NCBI GenBank assembly: GCA_011391185.1
Contig: JAABRB010000004.1
Location: 1-33,324 of the forward strand
Length of the DNA: 33,324 nucleotides
Direction of reading: 5' to 3'
Source: Betaproteobacteria bacterium
Lineage (GTDB): Bacteria > Pseudomonadota > Gammaproteobacteria > Burkholderiales > SG8-39
The notes below the pieces were generated by a model, which saw only the letters and a list, made by a program, of their open reading frames with translations, was not told where the DNA came from and ran no database searches. Numbering within the stretch: position 1 is the stretch's first letter; every line of letters begins with the position of its first letter. Below are positions 7,971 through 19,694 of the stretch, in pieces. The position numbers and the translations under genes are program-made.

Positions 7971-9986
7971 TTATTGCGGTAGGGCGTCGCGCCACAGCCA
8001 CAGCCAGACGGACAGCAGTCCCAGCAGGCCGATGAACATGGTGAAAGCGTAGTTGTAGATGTATCCGGTCTGGAATCTGCGCGCGATCCGCGCGAGCGCC
8101 CCCATGAGCCGCGCCGCGCCGTTGACGAGCAGCCCGTCGATCAGCGTCACGTCGCCCACCTTCCAGAGGCCGGTCCCGACCTTGCGCGCGCCGCTGGCAA
8201 AGAACCAGTCATTGAACCGGTCGAAACCATACTTGTGCTCCAGGATCCGGGTCAGGACGCCGCCCTTCTCCCGCACCACCCCCGCCAGATCCGGCCGGGC
8301 GATGTAGAGGTACCAGGCCGTCGCCAGTCCGCCAACCGCGAGCCAGAATGGCAGCGTCGTCACGCTATGGAGAACCATCGCCCAGCCGCCATGGAACTCG
8401 CGGGCGAGATCCGCAACCCAGGTGTGAGCGGGCATGACCAGGATCGATTCCCCGAAATAGGCGCCGTACACGACCGTCCCGATCGCCCACCCCGCCAGAA
8501 CCGACGGAATGGCAAGCATCACGAGCGGCAACGTGACGACCCACGCAGGCTCGTGCGGCGGACCGCCGTGAGCATCCCCGCCATGGCCATGATCGTCATG
8601 ACCGTGAGCGGCGACCGGGTCGAACCGCTCCTTCCCGTGAAACGTGTAGAAGATCAATCGGAACGTATAGAGCGCGCCGATGAACGCGCCTCCAAGGGCA
8701 AGCACGTAGGCAAATCCGGCGCCGGGACGCTGTGCGACGTGCAGCGCCTCGATGATCGCGTCCTTCGAAAAGAAACCTGCGAAGGGCGGCAATCCGGCGT
8801 TGGCGAACCCGCCGATCAGCATCGTGACATACGTGATCGGCAGGTACTTGCGCAGCCCGCCCATCTTGCGCATGTCCTGCTCGTGGTGCATCGCGATGAT
8901 CACCGCCCCGGCGCCGAGGAACAGCAACCCCTTGAAGAAGGCATGCGTCATCAGATGGAACATGCCCGCCGAGTAGGCTGACGCGCCGAGGGCCATGGTC
9001 ATGTAGCCGAGCTGCGAGAGCGTCGAGTACGCGACCACCCGCTTGATGTCGTGCTGCACGAGCGCAATCAGCGCCATGAAGAACGCGTTGATCGCACCAA
9101 TCACCAGAACGAACGACAGTGCCGAATCGGAGAGTTCGAAGAGCGGTGACATGCGCGCCACCATGAATATTCCCGCCGTCACCATGGTCGCCGCGTGAAT
9201 GAGGGCGGAGATAGGCGTCGGACCTTCCATGGAGTCGGGCAGCCAGACGTGCAACGGGAATTGCGCGCTCTTGCCCATCGCCCCGATGAACAGGCAGATG
9301 CAGATGACCGATAACAGTGCCCACTGCGCGCCGGGAAAGATCTCGACCATTGTCCCGGCCATTGTCGGAGCCTGCCGAAACACCGTGGCGTAGTCGAGGC
9401 TGCCGAAATAGGCGAACACCAGTCCCACGCCCAGGATGAAGCCGAAGTCGCCGACCCGATTCACCAGGAACGCCTTCAGATTCGCGTAGATCGCCGTGGG
9501 CCGCTGGTACCAGAAGCCGATCAGGAGATACGAGACCAGGCCGACCGCTTCCCAGCCAAAGAAAAGCTGCAGGAAGTTGTTCGCCATCACGAGCATCAGC
9601 ATCGCGAACGTGAACAGCGCGGTATACGAGAAGAATCGCTGGTACCCGGGGTCGTCGTGCATGTACCCGATGGTGTAGACGTGCACCATGAGCGACACGA
9701 ACGTCACCACCACCATCATGAGCGCGGTCAGCCGGTCGATCAGGAATCCGATTTCCAGCTTGAGGGACCCGGCGGTGAGCCACGTGTAGACACTCCCCTC
9801 GATGCGGGCGCCGCCCAGCACCTCGTAGAAGATGAGGCACGATCCGATGAACGCGATTCCGACGCTCGAGATTGCCACGCGATGCGACGCGACGCGGCCG
9901 ATCCCGCGGCCGAACAGCCCGGCCACAACGGCCCCCGCCAGAGGCGCGAGGACAACCAGGAGCGCCAGCCTCATCATTCCGGTCAT
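7971..9986 (-). CDS. nuoL: NADH-quinone oxidoreductase subunit L
   Basis: A 671-residue subunit, the largest antiporter-like protein at the distal end of the complex I membrane arm, ending in the long lateral helix. Seen motifs are E146 in FFGWEAVGLVSYLLIGFW, K239 in GAMGKSAQFPLHVWLPD, MEGPTPISALIHAATMVTAG, and KRVVAYSTLSQLGYMTMALG. A His/Gly/Asp-rich loop (around AAHGHDDHGHGGDAHGG) occurs before the C-terminal helices; such loops are seen in proteobacterial NuoL and may merely be flexible. ATG 9986 lies 7 nt after the nuoK stop, with AGGGGA further upstream inside nuoK. Full length. Confidence 0.97.
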   Translation of the reverse strand: MTGMMRLALLVVLAPLAGAVVAGLFGRGIGRVASHRVAISSVGIAFIGSCLIFYEVLGGARIEGSVYTWLTAGSLKLEIGFLIDRLTALMMVVVTFVSLMVHVYTIGYMHDDPGYQRFFSYTALFTFAMLMLVMANNFLQLFFGWEAVGLVSYLLIGFWYQRPTAIYANLKAFLVNRVGDFGFILGVGLVFAYFGSLDYATVFRQAPTMAGTMVEIFPGAQWALLSVICICLFIGAMGKSAQFPLHVWLPDSMEGPTPISALIHAATMVTAGIFMVARMSPLFELSDSALSFVLVIGAINAFFMALIALVQHDIKRVVAYSTLSQLGYMTMALGASAYSAGMFHLMTHAFFKGLLFLGAGAVIIAMHHEQDMRKMGGLRKYLPITYVTMLIGGFANAGLPPFAGFFSKDAIIEALHVAQRPGAGFAYVLALGGAFIGALYTFRLIFYTFHGKERFDPVAAHGHDDHGHGGDAHGGPPHEPAWVVTLPLVMLAIPSVLAGWAIGTVVYGAYFGESILVMPAHTWVADLAREFHGGWAMVLHSVTTLPFWLAVGGLATAWYLYIARPDLAGVVREKGGVLTRILEHKYGFDRFNDWFFASGARKVGTGLWKVGDVTLIDGLLVNGAARLMGALARIARRFQTGYIYNYAFTMFIGLLGLLSVWLWLWRDALPQ

Positions 9987-9993
9987 TGCCGCG

Positions 9994-10308
9994 TCATCCC
10001 CTCAGACTGTCCAGATCCTCGACGTGGATCGTGCGCAGGTTGCGGAACAGGACCACGAGAATCGCGAGACCGATCGCCGACTCCGCGGCGGCCACCGTAA
10101 GAATGAAGAAGACGAAGATCTGCCCGCCCAGGTCTCCCAGATAGTAGGAGAAGGCGACGAAGTTCATGTTGACCGCGAGCAGCATCAGCTCGATCGCCAT
10201 CAGCAGGATGATGACGTTCTTGCGGTTCAGGAAAATCCCGACGATGCTGATCGCAAAGAGGGCGGCCCCCAGGATCAGGAAATGCGACAGCGAAAGCGAT
10301 GCGATCAC
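9994..10308 (-). CDS. nuoK: NADH-quinone oxidoreductase subunit K
   Basis: A 104-residue, three-helix membrane subunit. The start is GTG at 10308. Its GTGA overlaps the TGA of nuoJ, and GGAG lies 8 nt upstream. The two buried glutamates needed for proton translocation are present as E40 ([11 protein letters not shown]) and E76 ([11 protein letters not shown]), four residues later than E36 and E72 in E. coli because of the slightly longer N-terminus. The tail [11 protein letters not shown] is close to other betaproteobacterial NuoK. An open frame continues far upstream of GTG, but that is overlap with nuoJ and nuoI in another frame. Confidence 0.95.
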   Translation of the reverse strand: MIASLSLSHFLILGAALFAISIVGIFLNRKNVIILLMAIELMLLAVNMNFVAFSYYLGDLGGQIFVFFILTVAAAESAIGLAILVVLFRNLRTIHVEDLDSLRG

Positions 10309-10907
10309 TCGTCTTTCTCCGACTGCATCGACACCAGCCGCACACGATCCTGCCGGCGGACCGCCACCTGCCGTGCCGGGTCCTGCGCCTTCGTGTCGGT
10401 CCGCCTGCGAAGCGTCAGCGCGATGGCCGCGATGATCGCGACCAGCAGCAGCGCCGCCGACAGCTCGAACGGATAGATGTACTCGGTGTACACCACGCGC
10501 CCGATCTCCTTCGTATTGCTGTATCCGCCACCCGGATCGCCCGGGACCGGCAGCGACACGGTGCCGAAGTACGGACGACTGAGCACGACGATCATCTCGA
10601 CGAGCATCACGACCGCCACGGCGAGCGCCAAGGGCAGGTGATGCCAGAAACCCTCGCGCAGACGGTCGAGATTGATGTCGAGCATCATGACGACGAACAG
10701 GAAGAGAACCATCACCGCACCGACGTAGACGAGCACCAGCGTGATGGCCAGGAATTCGGCCCGCAGCAGCAGCCAGATCGCGGCCGCCGTGAAGAAAGCC
10801 AGCACGAGAAAGAGCGCGGCATGCACCGGATTGCGCGCGGTGATGACGCGGGCCGCCGCGATTAGCAGAATCGCGGCGAAGACGTAAAAAACGATAGCCT
10901 CGAACAT
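10305..10907 (-). CDS. nuoJ: NADH-quinone oxidoreductase subunit J
   Basis: A 200-residue membrane subunit with five predicted helices (starts [19 protein letters not shown]). It contains the conserved [18 protein letters not shown] and [17 protein letters not shown] segments, the latter with the pi-bulge helix 3 implicated in coupling quinone chemistry to pumping. The C-terminus is polar and basic (about residues 170-200, [19 protein letters not shown]) and should lie in the cytoplasm. I chose ATG 10907 because the family begins MxxxxFY; the longer frame upstream overlaps nuoI. It follows nuoI by 14 bp and overlaps the nuoK start. Confidence 0.95.
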   Translation of the reverse strand: MFEAIVFYVFAAILLIAAARVITARNPVHAALFLVLAFFTAAAIWLLLRAEFLAITLVLVYVGAVMVLFLFVVMMLDINLDRLREGFWHHLPLALAVAVVMLVEMIVVLSRPYFGTVSLPVPGDPGGGYSNTKEIGRVVYTEYIYPFELSAALLLVAIIAAIALTLRRRTDTKAQDPARQVAVRRQDRVRLVSMQSEKDE

Positions 10908-10921
10908 CGTGACAGTGCCCG

Positions 10922-11413
10922 CTACCGATACGCCGCGTCGGACGCACGATCCGCAGCGATCTGCGCCTCGTACTTGTCGCCGATTGCGAGCAGCATCTCC
11001 TTGGTATAGTAGAGGTCGCCGCGCTGCTCGCCGTGATATTCGAGAATCCGGGTTTCGACAATCGAGTCGACCGGGCAGGACTCCTCGCACATCCCACAGA
11101 AGATGCACTTCGTGAGGTCGATGTCGTAGCGCGTCGTCCGGCGTGTGCCATCCTCGCGCTGCGCCGATTCGATCGTGATCGCAAGCGCCGGGCAGATCGC
11201 CTCGCAGAGCTTGCAGGCAATGCAGCGCTCCTCGCCGTTCGGGTAGCGGCGCAGCGCGTGCAATCCGCGGAAGCGGGGCGAGATGGGCGTCTTCTCCTCC
11301 GGGTACAGCACCGTGATCTTGCGCGCGAAGAGATGCCGTCCGGTGATCGCCAGGCCCTTCACGAGCTCGATGAGCAGAAAGGTCTTGAAGAGGTCGCGAA
11401 TCCGCTCGATCAT
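10922..11413 (-). CDS. nuoI: NADH-quinone oxidoreductase subunit I (2x[4Fe-4S])
   Basis: A 163-residue ferredoxin-like subunit carrying clusters N6a and N6b, which pass electrons from NuoG to NuoB. Both CxxCxxCxxxCP motifs are intact: C64, C67, C70, C74 and C103, C106, C109, C113. The N-terminal amphipathic region ([20 protein letters not shown]) anchors it to the membrane arm. The start has a strong AGGAGG a few bases upstream, one of the best Shine-Dalgarno sequences in the operon. It lies 37 bp after nuoH. Confidence 0.97.
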   Translation of the reverse strand: MIERIRDLFKTFLLIELVKGLAITGRHLFARKITVLYPEEKTPISPRFRGLHALRRYPNGEERCIACKLCEAICPALAITIESAQREDGTRRTTRYDIDLTKCIFCGMCEESCPVDSIVETRILEYHGEQRGDLYYTKEMLLAIGDKYEAQIAADRASDAAYR

Positions 11414-11450
11414 CGCGTCCCTCCTGGACCGGAAAATGCGGGGCCCCGGA

Positions 11451-12548
11451 TCACGACCCGCCGCTCCATATGTTGAATGGCGTCTGCATCCAGACCCCGA
11501 TTACCACGACCCAGATCAGCGTAATCGGAATGAAGACCTTCCAGCCGAGCCGCATGATCTGGTCGTAGCGATAGCGCGGGAACGTGGCGCGGAACCACAG
11601 GAAGCAGAAAAGCAGCGCTGCAACTTTCAGGGCAAGCCACATGATCGGGGGCACGGCGTTCGCGAATGTCGAGTCAACGGGCGGCAGCCAACCTCCGAGG
11701 AACATGAGGACTGCCAGCGTGGAGACGAGAATCATGTTCGCGTACTCGGCCAGAAAGAAGAGCGCAAACGCCATTCCGGAATACTCGACGTGGAACCCGG
11801 CCACGATCTCCGACTCACCCTCCGAGACGTCGAACGGTGCCCGGTTGGTCTCCGCGACCGCAGCGATGAAATAGACCACGAACATCGGAAAGAGCGGCAG
11901 CCAGTTCCAGGACAGGAATGTGAGTCCCTGCTGCGCGAACTGGCCGCGACCCTGTCCGTTGACGATTTCCGAGAGGTTCAGGCTCTGCGAGACCATGAGC
12001 ACGCAGATGAGCGCGAAGCCCATGGCGATTTCATAGGACACGATCTGGGCCGCGGAGCGCATCGCACCGAGGAAGGCGTACTTGGAGTTGGACGCCCAGC
12101 CGGCGATGATCACGCCGTAGACGCCCATGGACGTGATCGCGAGCAGATAGAGCAGGCCGGCATTGACGTCGGCGAGCACGAGCTCCGGAGCAAACGGAAT
12201 CACGGCCCACGCGGCGAGCGCCGGCATCAGCGACAGCATCGGCGCGAGGATGAACAGGAAGCGGTTCGCGCCGCTCGGCACCACGACTTCCTTGACGAGC
12301 AGTTTCAGCGTGTCGGCAAACGGCTGCAGCAGCCCGTTCCAGCCGACGCGGTTCGGGCCGATGCGCACCTGCATGTAGCCGATGATCTTGCGCTCCGCGA
12401 GCGTGAGGTACGCCACGCACAGGATGATCGGAATGGCGATCGCGAAGATGAGCATCAGGGTCTTTACGGTGAGAAACAGTGCCGGCCCCCACTCCGGGCC
12501 GAACCACTCGGTGTAGTAGCCTTCGAACGCGCGAGCGATGTCGCTCAT
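11451..12548 (-). CDS. nuoH: NADH-quinone oxidoreductase subunit H
   Basis: A 365-residue membrane subunit forming the quinone chamber with NuoB and NuoD. About eight predicted helices and the invariant blocks [52 protein letters not shown] and FFLAEYANM are visible; these hold the charged residues of the E-channel. ATG 12548 ([12 protein letters not shown]) overlaps the nuoG stop as ATGA. The frame stays open upstream, but that sequence is antisense-frame overlap with nuoG. The Shine-Dalgarno is weak, so translation is probably coupled to nuoG. Confidence 0.96.
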   Translation of the reverse strand: MSDIARAFEGYYTEWFGPEWGPALFLTVKTLMLIFAIAIPIILCVAYLTLAERKIIGYMQVRIGPNRVGWNGLLQPFADTLKLLVKEVVVPSGANRFLFILAPMLSLMPALAAWAVIPFAPELVLADVNAGLLYLLAITSMGVYGVIIAGWASNSKYAFLGAMRSAAQIVSYEIAMGFALICVLMVSQSLNLSEIVNGQGRGQFAQQGLTFLSWNWLPLFPMFVVYFIAAVAETNRAPFDVSEGESEIVAGFHVEYSGMAFALFFLAEYANMILVSTLAVLMFLGGWLPPVDSTFANAVPPIMWLALKVAALLFCFLWFRATFPRYRYDQIMRLGWKVFIPITLIWVVVIGVWMQTPFNIWSGGS

Positions 12549-14902
12549 GCCGGCTCGAGCGAGAGTTCGTCGAACATGCCGCCCAGTCGGGACGTGTGTG
12601 CGTGCGCCGCAGCCAGCCGGACGCAACCGTCCGCCAGTTGTTCGTCGCTGACGAGTTCAACCTCCGCGTCGCCCAGACCCTGCCGCACCCGCACGCGCTG
12701 TCCAGACGCAAGGCCGAGACGGGCGAGGGATACGGTGTTCATGTACGCGCGGGGAGCCTGCGCGTCGCGCGTCTGCTGCAGGGATCCGGCATGGCGCACG
12801 ATCGGATCGGTGAAATGGATCGGCACATCGGCAACCCGCTGCAGCCCCGGCGCCGATGTGGAAGTCGATGCAGAGAGCTCGAGCGCCACACCCGCGATCC
12901 GGTTATCGAGCCGTGCCGCAATATCTCCCGCCGTGCATGCCGCGTCGCGCACCGCTTCGCTCGTGTCGTACTCGAAGCCGTCGATTCCGAGCAGATTGCC
13001 CAGCACCCGCAGCACCTTCCATCCGGGGCGGGCATCGCCGAGCGGGCGTACCACGCCATTGAAGCCCTGCCGGCGCCCCTCGGTGTTGACGAATGTCCCG
13101 GCAGTCTCGGTGAAGGGTGTGATCGGCAGCAGGACGTCGGCATAGTCTTCGACGGCGCCACGGTACGCAGTCAGCGCGACCACCACGCCGGCTTCGTTCA
13201 TGGCGGCCATCGCCCGCCCGGGATCGTGGCAGTCGAGCTCCGGCTCGACGTTCAGCAGGATGTAGGCCTTGCGGGGGGCAGCCAGCATCGTGCCCGCGTT
13301 CAGGCCATTTGCCCCCGGCACGCAGCCGGCGAGATAGCCGCCCACGCTGTTCGCCGCCTCGCCCAGGAATCCAAAACGCGCGCCCAGCACTCCGGCGAGC
13401 TCCTGGACGAGGGCATGCAGCCGGGCGGCATGCGGATGTTGCTGCGCGGAATTGCCGAGAAAGATTCCGACGTTCTGCCCCGACGCGAGACTGCGCGCGA
13501 TCGCGCCGGCTTCTTCCGCGGCCGGCACGCTCGCGAGCCCGGCCGGAGTCATCGTTCCTTTCGCCGCTGCCGCAACGTGGATGATCTGCGCCAGAGCCTG
13601 CCAAAGCCCGCTCGGTGCCACCACCATGCGGTGGGCCAGCTTGATGAGCAGGTCGTCGCCCGCGACGTGCAGGACGCTCACTTCCTGTCCGCGCTTGGCG
13701 GCCTGCCGGAGCCGGTGCGCGATCAGCGGATGATCCTTGCGCAGGAACGATCCGACGACGAGCACCCGGTCGAGCGCGTCGATGTCGGCGACGTTCATGC
13801 CGAGCCAGGGCACACCGGACAGATGGCCGTCGCCCGCGAAATCCGACTGGCGCAGGCGAAAATCGACATTGTCCGAGCCGAGTCCGCGCGCGAGCTTCTG
13901 CAGCAGGTAGAGCTCTTCCAGCGTCGCGTGCGGCGAACCGAGCGCGCCAATCGCCGCGGGGCCGTGCGCAGACACGGTTCCGCGCAGCGCATGCGCCGCG
14001 AACTCGAGCGCGACGTGCCAATCCACCTCCCGCCATTCCCCGCCCTGCTTGAGCATCGGGCGGGTGAGCCGGTCCGCCGAGTTCAACCCCTCGTACGAGA
14101 AGCGGTCCTTGTCGGACAGCCAGCACTCGTTCAGCGCCTCGTTCTCCAGCGGCAGAACCCGCATCACGCGCTCGTGCTGGGTCTGGACGATGAGATTGGA
14201 CCCGAGGCCACAGTGCGGCGACACCGACTTCCGGCGCGCGAGCTCCCAATTCCGCGCACTGTAGCGGAACGGTTTCGACGTGAGGGCCCCGACCGGGCAG
14301 ATGTCGATCATGTTTCCCGACAGCTCGGAGTCCACCGATCGACCGACGAACGAGAGGATCTCGGCATGCTCACCGCGACCCGCCATGCCGAGCTCCATGA
14401 CGCCCGCGATCTCCTGGCCGAATCTCACGCAGCGCGTGCAGTGGATGCAGCGCGTCATCTCCGCGGCGGAAACGAGCGGACCGAGGCTCTTGTGCGGGAC
14501 GACCCGCTTCGCCTCTTCGTAGCGCGACGCGCTTCCGCCGTAGCCGACCGCGAGGTCCTGCAGCTGGCACTCGCCCCCCTGATCGCAGATGGGACAGTCC
14601 AGCGGGTGGTTGATGAGCAGGAACTCCATGACGCCGCGTTGCGCCCGCCGGGCGTATTCGGACTGGGTCGACACCTTCATCCCGTCGGTGACCGGCGTTG
14701 CGCAGGCCGGCATCGGCTTGGGCGCCTTCTCCACCTGCACGAGGCACATGCGGCAGTTCGCCGCGATCGAGAGTTTCCGGTGATAGCAGAAATGCGGAAC
14801 GTAGACGCCGAGACGGTTGGCGGCTTCCATGACCGTGGCGCCGTGCGGCACCTCGATCGGCTGGCCATCGATCTCGACCTTCAGCAGCCTCTCCGCCGTC
14901 AT
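12545..14902 (-). CDS. nuoG: NADH-quinone oxidoreductase subunit G
   Basis: A 785-residue iron-sulfur subunit of the peripheral arm. Ligands are visible for [2Fe-2S] N1b (C39, C50, C53, C67), [4Fe-4S] N5 (H99, C103, C106, C112) and [4Fe-4S] N4 (C152, C155, C158, C202). The molybdopterin-oxidoreductase-like domain follows from about residue 220. At the place of the extra N7 cluster of E. coli the sequence has S228, C231 and S235, and a serine replaces the fourth cysteine near residue 263, so N7 should not form. ATG 14902 overlaps the nuoF stop (ATGA). The C-terminal domain is degenerate relative to catalytic molybdoenzymes, as usual in complex I. Confidence 0.96.
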   Translation of the reverse strand: MTAERLLKVEIDGQPIEVPHGATVMEAANRLGVYVPHFCYHRKLSIAANCRMCLVQVEKAPKPMPACATPVTDGMKVSTQSEYARRAQRGVMEFLLINHPLDCPICDQGGECQLQDLAVGYGGSASRYEEAKRVVPHKSLGPLVSAAEMTRCIHCTRCVRFGQEIAGVMELGMAGRGEHAEILSFVGRSVDSELSGNMIDICPVGALTSKPFRYSARNWELARRKSVSPHCGLGSNLIVQTQHERVMRVLPLENEALNECWLSDKDRFSYEGLNSADRLTRPMLKQGGEWREVDWHVALEFAAHALRGTVSAHGPAAIGALGSPHATLEELYLLQKLARGLGSDNVDFRLRQSDFAGDGHLSGVPWLGMNVADIDALDRVLVVGSFLRKDHPLIAHRLRQAAKRGQEVSVLHVAGDDLLIKLAHRMVVAPSGLWQALAQIIHVAAAAKGTMTPAGLASVPAAEEAGAIARSLASGQNVGIFLGNSAQQHPHAARLHALVQELAGVLGARFGFLGEAANSVGGYLAGCVPGANGLNAGTMLAAPRKAYILLNVEPELDCHDPGRAMAAMNEAGVVVALTAYRGAVEDYADVLLPITPFTETAGTFVNTEGRRQGFNGVVRPLGDARPGWKVLRVLGNLLGIDGFEYDTSEAVRDAACTAGDIAARLDNRIAGVALELSASTSTSAPGLQRVADVPIHFTDPIVRHAGSLQQTRDAQAPRAYMNTVSLARLGLASGQRVRVRQGLGDAEVELVSDEQLADGCVRLAAAHAHTSRLGGMFDELSLEPA

Positions 14903-16254
14903 GCCGCCACCCGCAGCGCGGCGCCCGGGGTCGTCGCGTAGCCGCCGGCGACCGTGACGGCGCAGCGCTTGTGCTCGATGTGGTGCAGGAACTCATCGCG
15001 GAAGTGCTTGATGAAGCTCTTCACCGGCAGGGCCGCCGCGTCGCCGAGTGCGCAGATCGTGTGACCCTGAATGTTGTCGGCGATGCTGTTCAGCGCGTCC
15101 AGGTCCTCCGCACGCCCCCGGCCCGTCTCGATCCGGTGCACCATCCGGTAGAGCCATCCCGTCCCCTCGCGGCATGGTGTGCACTGGCCGCACGACTCCT
15201 CGTAGTAGAAGTATGCGAGACGCTCGAGCGCCTTGACCATGCAAGTCGAGTCGTCCATCACGATGACCGCGCCGGAGCCGAGCATCGAGCCCGCCTTCGC
15301 GATGGAGTCGTAGTCCATGTCGGTCTGCAGCATGATTTCGGCGGGCAGTACCGGCATCGACGAGCCGCCCGGAATGACCGCTTTCAGGCGCCTGCCCCGG
15401 GTCACTCCGCCCGCCATCTCGAGCAGCTTCGCGAAGGGCGTACCGAGCCGCACCTCGAAGTTGCCCGGGCGCTCCACGTTTCCCGACACCGAGAAGAGCT
15501 TCGTTCCGCCATTGTTCGGCCGCCCGAGCTCGAGGAAGCGCTCGCCCCCGTTGGCCACAATCCACGGCACCGCGGCGAAGGTCTCGGTATTGTTGATGGT
15601 CGTCGGTTTGCCGTAGAGGCCGTAACTCGCGGGGAATGGCGGCTTGAACCGTGGCTGGCCCCGCTTGCCCTCGAGCGACTCGAGGAGCGCGGTTTCTTCC
15701 CCGCAGATGTACGCGCCCCAGCCATGGAACGCGTGCAGCTCGAATGCGAAGCCGCTGTCGAGGATGTTCGGGCCGATATAGCCCGCGGCGCGCGCCTCGG
15801 CAAGCGCTTCCTCGAACTGCTCGTAGACCTGCCAGATCTCGCCGTGGATATAGTTGTAGCCGACCGACGCACCGGTCGTGTACCCGCCGATGATCATGCC
15901 CTCGATCAGGCTGTGCGGGTTGTAGCGGAGGATGTCCCGATCCTTGAATGTGCCGGGCTCGCCCTCGTCCGAATTGCACACCATGTATTTCTGCCCCGGG
16001 AAGCTCCGCGGCATGAAGCTCCACTTGAGCCCGGTCGGAAATCCGGCCCCGCCGCGCCCGCGCAGCGCGGACTTCTTCATCTCGGCGATGATCGTGTCCG
16101 GCGCAATCTTCTGGGCGAGAATCTTGCGCAGCGCCGCGTAGCCGCCGCGCGCCTCGTAGTCCTTCAGCCGCCAGTTCAGCCCGTTGACGCCCTTCATGAT
16201 TACCGCATCGGGGCCGTAGGCATCGACCGGGAAAGGGGGGTGCGCGGTGTTCAT
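14899..16254 (-). CDS. nuoF: NADH-quinone oxidoreductase subunit F (FMN, NADH site)
   Basis: A 451-residue subunit that takes electrons from NADH by FMN. The glycine-rich nucleotide site is [13 protein letters not shown] (66-78), with the FMN and NADH segments [14 protein letters not shown] (94-107) and [14 protein letters not shown] (180-193). Cluster N3 ligands are C355, C358, C361 ([14 protein letters not shown]) and C401 (ICALGD). ATG 16254 is supported by GGAG 8 nt upstream and by the family start. Sequence upstream in the same frame is overlap with nuoE, whose TGA overlaps this ATG. Length and motifs are normal. Confidence 0.97.
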   Translation of the reverse strand: MNTAHPPFPVDAYGPDAVIMKGVNGLNWRLKDYEARGGYAALRKILAQKIAPDTIIAEMKKSALRGRGGAGFPTGLKWSFMPRSFPGQKYMVCNSDEGEPGTFKDRDILRYNPHSLIEGMIIGGYTTGASVGYNYIHGEIWQVYEQFEEALAEARAAGYIGPNILDSGFAFELHAFHGWGAYICGEETALLESLEGKRGQPRFKPPFPASYGLYGKPTTINNTETFAAVPWIVANGGERFLELGRPNNGGTKLFSVSGNVERPGNFEVRLGTPFAKLLEMAGGVTRGRRLKAVIPGGSSMPVLPAEIMLQTDMDYDSIAKAGSMLGSGAVIVMDDSTCMVKALERLAYFYYEESCGQCTPCREGTGWLYRMVHRIETGRGRAEDLDALNSIADNIQGHTICALGDAAALPVKSFIKHFRDEFLHHIEHKRCAVTVAGGYATTPGAALRVAA

Positions 16255-16726
16255 TTGGAGAGCTCCGCGAGGAGCTGATCGATCCGGTCCCCGGTCACGA
16301 AAGACAGCATGGTCTTGCTGTTGTGCAGGACGACCGGGGCATCGCCGCAGGCACCGAAGCATTCGCCTTCCTTGAGCGTGAACTTCCCGTCCGGCGTGGT
16401 CTCGTTGAAGTCGATCCCGAGCACGCGCTTCAGGTGCTCGGCCGCCTCGACCGCCCCCCGCAGCGCGCAGGGCAGGTTGGTGCAGATGCAGAGCTTGTGC
16501 GCGCCGACCGGCTTCACGTCGTACATGCCATAGAAGGTCGCGACCTCGTACACCGCGATGGGCGACATCCCCAGGTAATCGGCCACCGCGTCCATGAGCC
16601 CGGTCGAGAGGTGGCCGTTCTCGTGCTGCGCAATGGTGAGCGCCGACATCACCGCCGAGCGCTTCTGGTCGGGCGGGAACTTCGCAAGCTCGCGATCGAT
16701 TTTCTCGATTGCCTGAGGGGATAGCA

Positions 16727-16727
<1 letters not shown>
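16251..16727 (-). CDS. nuoE: NADH-quinone oxidoreductase subunit E ([2Fe-2S])
   Basis: A 158-residue thioredoxin-like subunit carrying [2Fe-2S] cluster N1a beside NuoF. The ligands are C82 and C87 (CTNLPC) and C123 and C127 (CFGACGDAP). The N-terminal helical domain ([24 protein letters not shown]) and [10 protein letters not shown] are family-typical. ATG 16727 was chosen because it begins the conserved domain and overlaps the nuoD stop by one base (TGATG). The longer open frame upstream lies within nuoD. Full length. Confidence 0.96.
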
Positions 16728-17972
<1,245 letters not shown>

Positions 17973-17980
<8 letters not shown>

Positions 17981-18578
17981 GTCCGCGTTCCCCGTAGCTT
18001 TCCTCGCGGATGATCCGGGGCGTGATCTCGCGCGGCTCGATGGAAACCGGCTGATAGATGACCCGCTTCCGCTCCGGGTCGTAGCGCATCTCGACCTGCC
18101 CGGAAAGCGGGAAATCCTTGCGGAATGGGTGTCCGGTGAAACCGTAGTCGGTGAGGATGCGGCGCAGATCCGGGTGCCCGCTGAACATGATGCCGAAGAG
18201 ATCGAACGCCTCGCGCTCGAACCAGTTTGCCGCCGGCCAGACGCTCACCAGGGAATCCACCACCGGGAAACCGTCGTCCGTCGCAAAAGTGCGCAGGCGC
18301 ACGCGCCAGTTGTGGGTGACCGCCAGCAGGTGAACGACGACCGCAAATCGCCGTCCTTCCTGGGGCACATCGCCGTAGGTCGAGTAGTCGACCCCGCAGA
18401 GGTCGATCATCTGGGCGAACCCGAGCGCCGGGGTGTCACGCAATATCAGAGCGGTCGCAAGATATGCATCCGCGTCGACCACCACGGTCAGCTCGCCAAG
18501 GGCCGTTGTCTGGCTCACGACCCTGTCGCCGAGCGCGGTGCCGATCGCCGTGGATAGTCGCTCGAGTTTCGCCGTCAT
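17973..18578 (-). CDS. nuoC: NADH-quinone oxidoreductase subunit C
   Basis: A 201-residue 30-kDa-type subunit of the peripheral arm without cofactors. The complex I 30-kDa signature is clear ([20 protein letters not shown], then [18 protein letters not shown]). ATG 18578 is the family-like start ([13 protein letters not shown]). The Shine-Dalgarno there is poor, and an alternative upstream leucine-type start cannot be excluded. The longer open frame upstream overlaps nuoB. It starts 26 bp after nuoB and overlaps nuoD. Confidence 0.93.
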
Positions 18579-18604
18579 CAGGAGGAAGCGTTCCGCACCG
18601 TCGG

Positions 18605-19084
18605 CTAGCGCGCGATCGTGTTCGTCCGCCGGATCTTGTTCTGCAACTGCAGGATGCCGTACAGGAGCGCCTCGGATGTCGGCGGGCACCCCGGAACGTA
18701 GACGTCCACCGGAACGATCCGGTCGCACCCGCGCACCACCGAGTAGGAGTAGTGGTAGTACCCGCCGCCGTTCGCGCAGGAGCCCATCGAGATCACCCAG
18801 CGCGGCTCCGCCATCTGGTCGTAGACCTTGCGCAACGCGGGCGCCATCTTGTTGCAGAGCGTGCCCGCGACGATCATCACGTCGGATTGGCGCGGGCTCG
18901 GACGGAAAACGATTCCGAAGCGGTCGAGATCGTAGCGCGCCGCGCCGGCATGCATCATCTCGATCGCGCAGCATGCAAGGCCGAACGTCATCGGCCACAT
19001 CGAGCCCGTCCGTGTCCAGTTGATCACGGTGTCGAGCGTGGTCGTCACGAAACCGCGCTGCATCAAGCCTTCATTCGCACCCAT
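18605..19084 (-). CDS. nuoB: NADH-quinone oxidoreductase subunit B ([4Fe-4S] N2)
   Basis: A 159-residue subunit holding cluster N2, the last electron donor to quinone. Ligands are the tandem C38-C39 ([11 protein letters not shown]), C103 (GSCANGGG) and C133 ([10 protein letters not shown]). The start could be GTG 19090 or ATG 19084. GGGAG lies 9 nt before the ATG but only 3 nt before the GTG, and family members begin MGxxG, so ATG 19084 is preferred. It follows nuoA by 6 bp. Length is normal. Confidence 0.96.
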   Translation of the reverse strand: MGANEGLMQRGFVTTTLDTVINWTRTGSMWPMTFGLACCAIEMMHAGAARYDLDRFGIVFRPSPRQSDVMIVAGTLCNKMAPALRKVYDQMAEPRWVISMGSCANGGGYYHYSYSVVRGCDRIVPVDVYVPGCPPTSEALLYGILQLQNKIRRTNTIAR

Positions 19085-19090
19085 GGTCAC

Positions 19091-19459
19091 TCACTCCCAC
19101 TCGAGCGCGCCCTTCTTCCACTCGTAGACGAACCCCACGGCCAGAACACCGAGAAAGATCATCATCGACACGAAGCCGAACTTGCCGATTTCGTTCAGCG
19201 TGATCGCCCACGGAAAGAGGAAGGCGATCTCGAGATCGAAAAGGATGAAGAGGATCGCGACGAGGTAATAGCGCACGTCGAATTTCATGCGCGCGTCCTC
19301 GAACGCCTCGAACCCGCATTCGTACGGCGCAAGCTTTTCGCTGTCGGGCCGGTTCACGCCGAGCAGCGTGCTGGCGGTCCAGCCAAGGCTGACGAGGAGA
19401 CCGCCGAACCCCAGGCCGACGATGATGAAAAGCAGGATTGGATAGTACGCTGCGAGCAT
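19091..19459 (-). CDS. nuoA: NADH-quinone oxidoreductase subunit A
   Basis: A 122-residue, three-helix membrane subunit and the first gene of the nuo operon. The conserved loop between helices 1 and 2 ([20 protein letters not shown]) includes the invariant cysteine that faces the quinone channel. [22 protein letters not shown] is the standard second helix. The start ATG 19459 has no good Shine-Dalgarno: the bases before it read TCTCCGTAGACAGCG. It lies 132 bp after the 3' end of tRNA-Leu, and I see no convincing promoter in that spacer. Confidence 0.96.
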   Translation of the reverse strand: MLAAYYPILLFIIVGLGFGGLLVSLGWTASTLLGVNRPDSEKLAPYECGFEAFEDARMKFDVRYYLVAILFILFDLEIAFLFPWAITLNEIGKFGFVSMMIFLGVLAVGFVYEWKKGALEWE

Positions 19460-19591
19460 CGCTGTCTACGGAGATGGGAAATACCGCCGCCTTCTGAATC
19501 CGGTCGCGCTATTTTTTGACCCCTCGCCGCGCATTTCCTGTTTTAAGTGTCTGGAATGGGGTGGACTGCTCCATCCCGCTCGCGCTGTATC
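19460..19591 (-). other. tRNA-Leu to nuoA leader, with a small hairpin
   Basis: A noncoding spacer of 132 bp between the tRNA CCA end and nuoA. About 15 nt after the tRNA, positions 19558-19577 form GGGATGGA-GCAG-TCCACCCC in the minus-strand sense, a hairpin with one A-C mismatch. It might be a 3' processing or attenuation structure, but there is no T run directly behind it. No sigma70 boxes with correct spacing were found, so nuoA may be read from the upstream tpiA promoter. Confidence 0.3.
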
Positions 19592-19676
19592 TGGTGCCGA
19601 CGGTGAGATTCGAACTCACACAGCTTTCGCCACCGCCCCCTCAAGACGGCGTGTCTACCAATTTCACCACGTCGGC
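19592..19676 (-). tRNA. tRNA-Leu (anticodon GAG)
   Basis: Read on the minus strand, an 85-nt class II tRNA. The acceptor stem GCCGACG pairs perfectly with CGTCGGC and is followed by discriminator A and an encoded CCA end. The D loop has AATTGGTAGAC. The anticodon stem CCGTC/GGCGG (one G-U pair) encloses loop TTGAGGG, anticodon GAG, decoding CUC and CUU. There is a variable arm, and the T loop is TTCGAAT. It lies 18 nt after the secG stop and upstream of nuoA on the same strand, so it is probably excised from a polycistronic transcript. Confidence 0.97.
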
Positions 19677-19694
19677 AAACCCCGAAATTCTACC

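Noticed and set aside
8570..8640. His-rich NuoL loop as a metal-binding insertion or nickel/zinc sensor
   Set aside because: Histidine-rich flexible loops are common in proteobacterial NuoL and there is no defined metal-site pattern.
12479..14941. An 820-codon open frame on the plus strand
   Set aside because: It lies wholly antisense to nuoG, which has complete Fe-S motifs. Long antisense frames are expected in GC-rich DNA. The translation is rich in Arg, His and Glu and has no recognisable domain.
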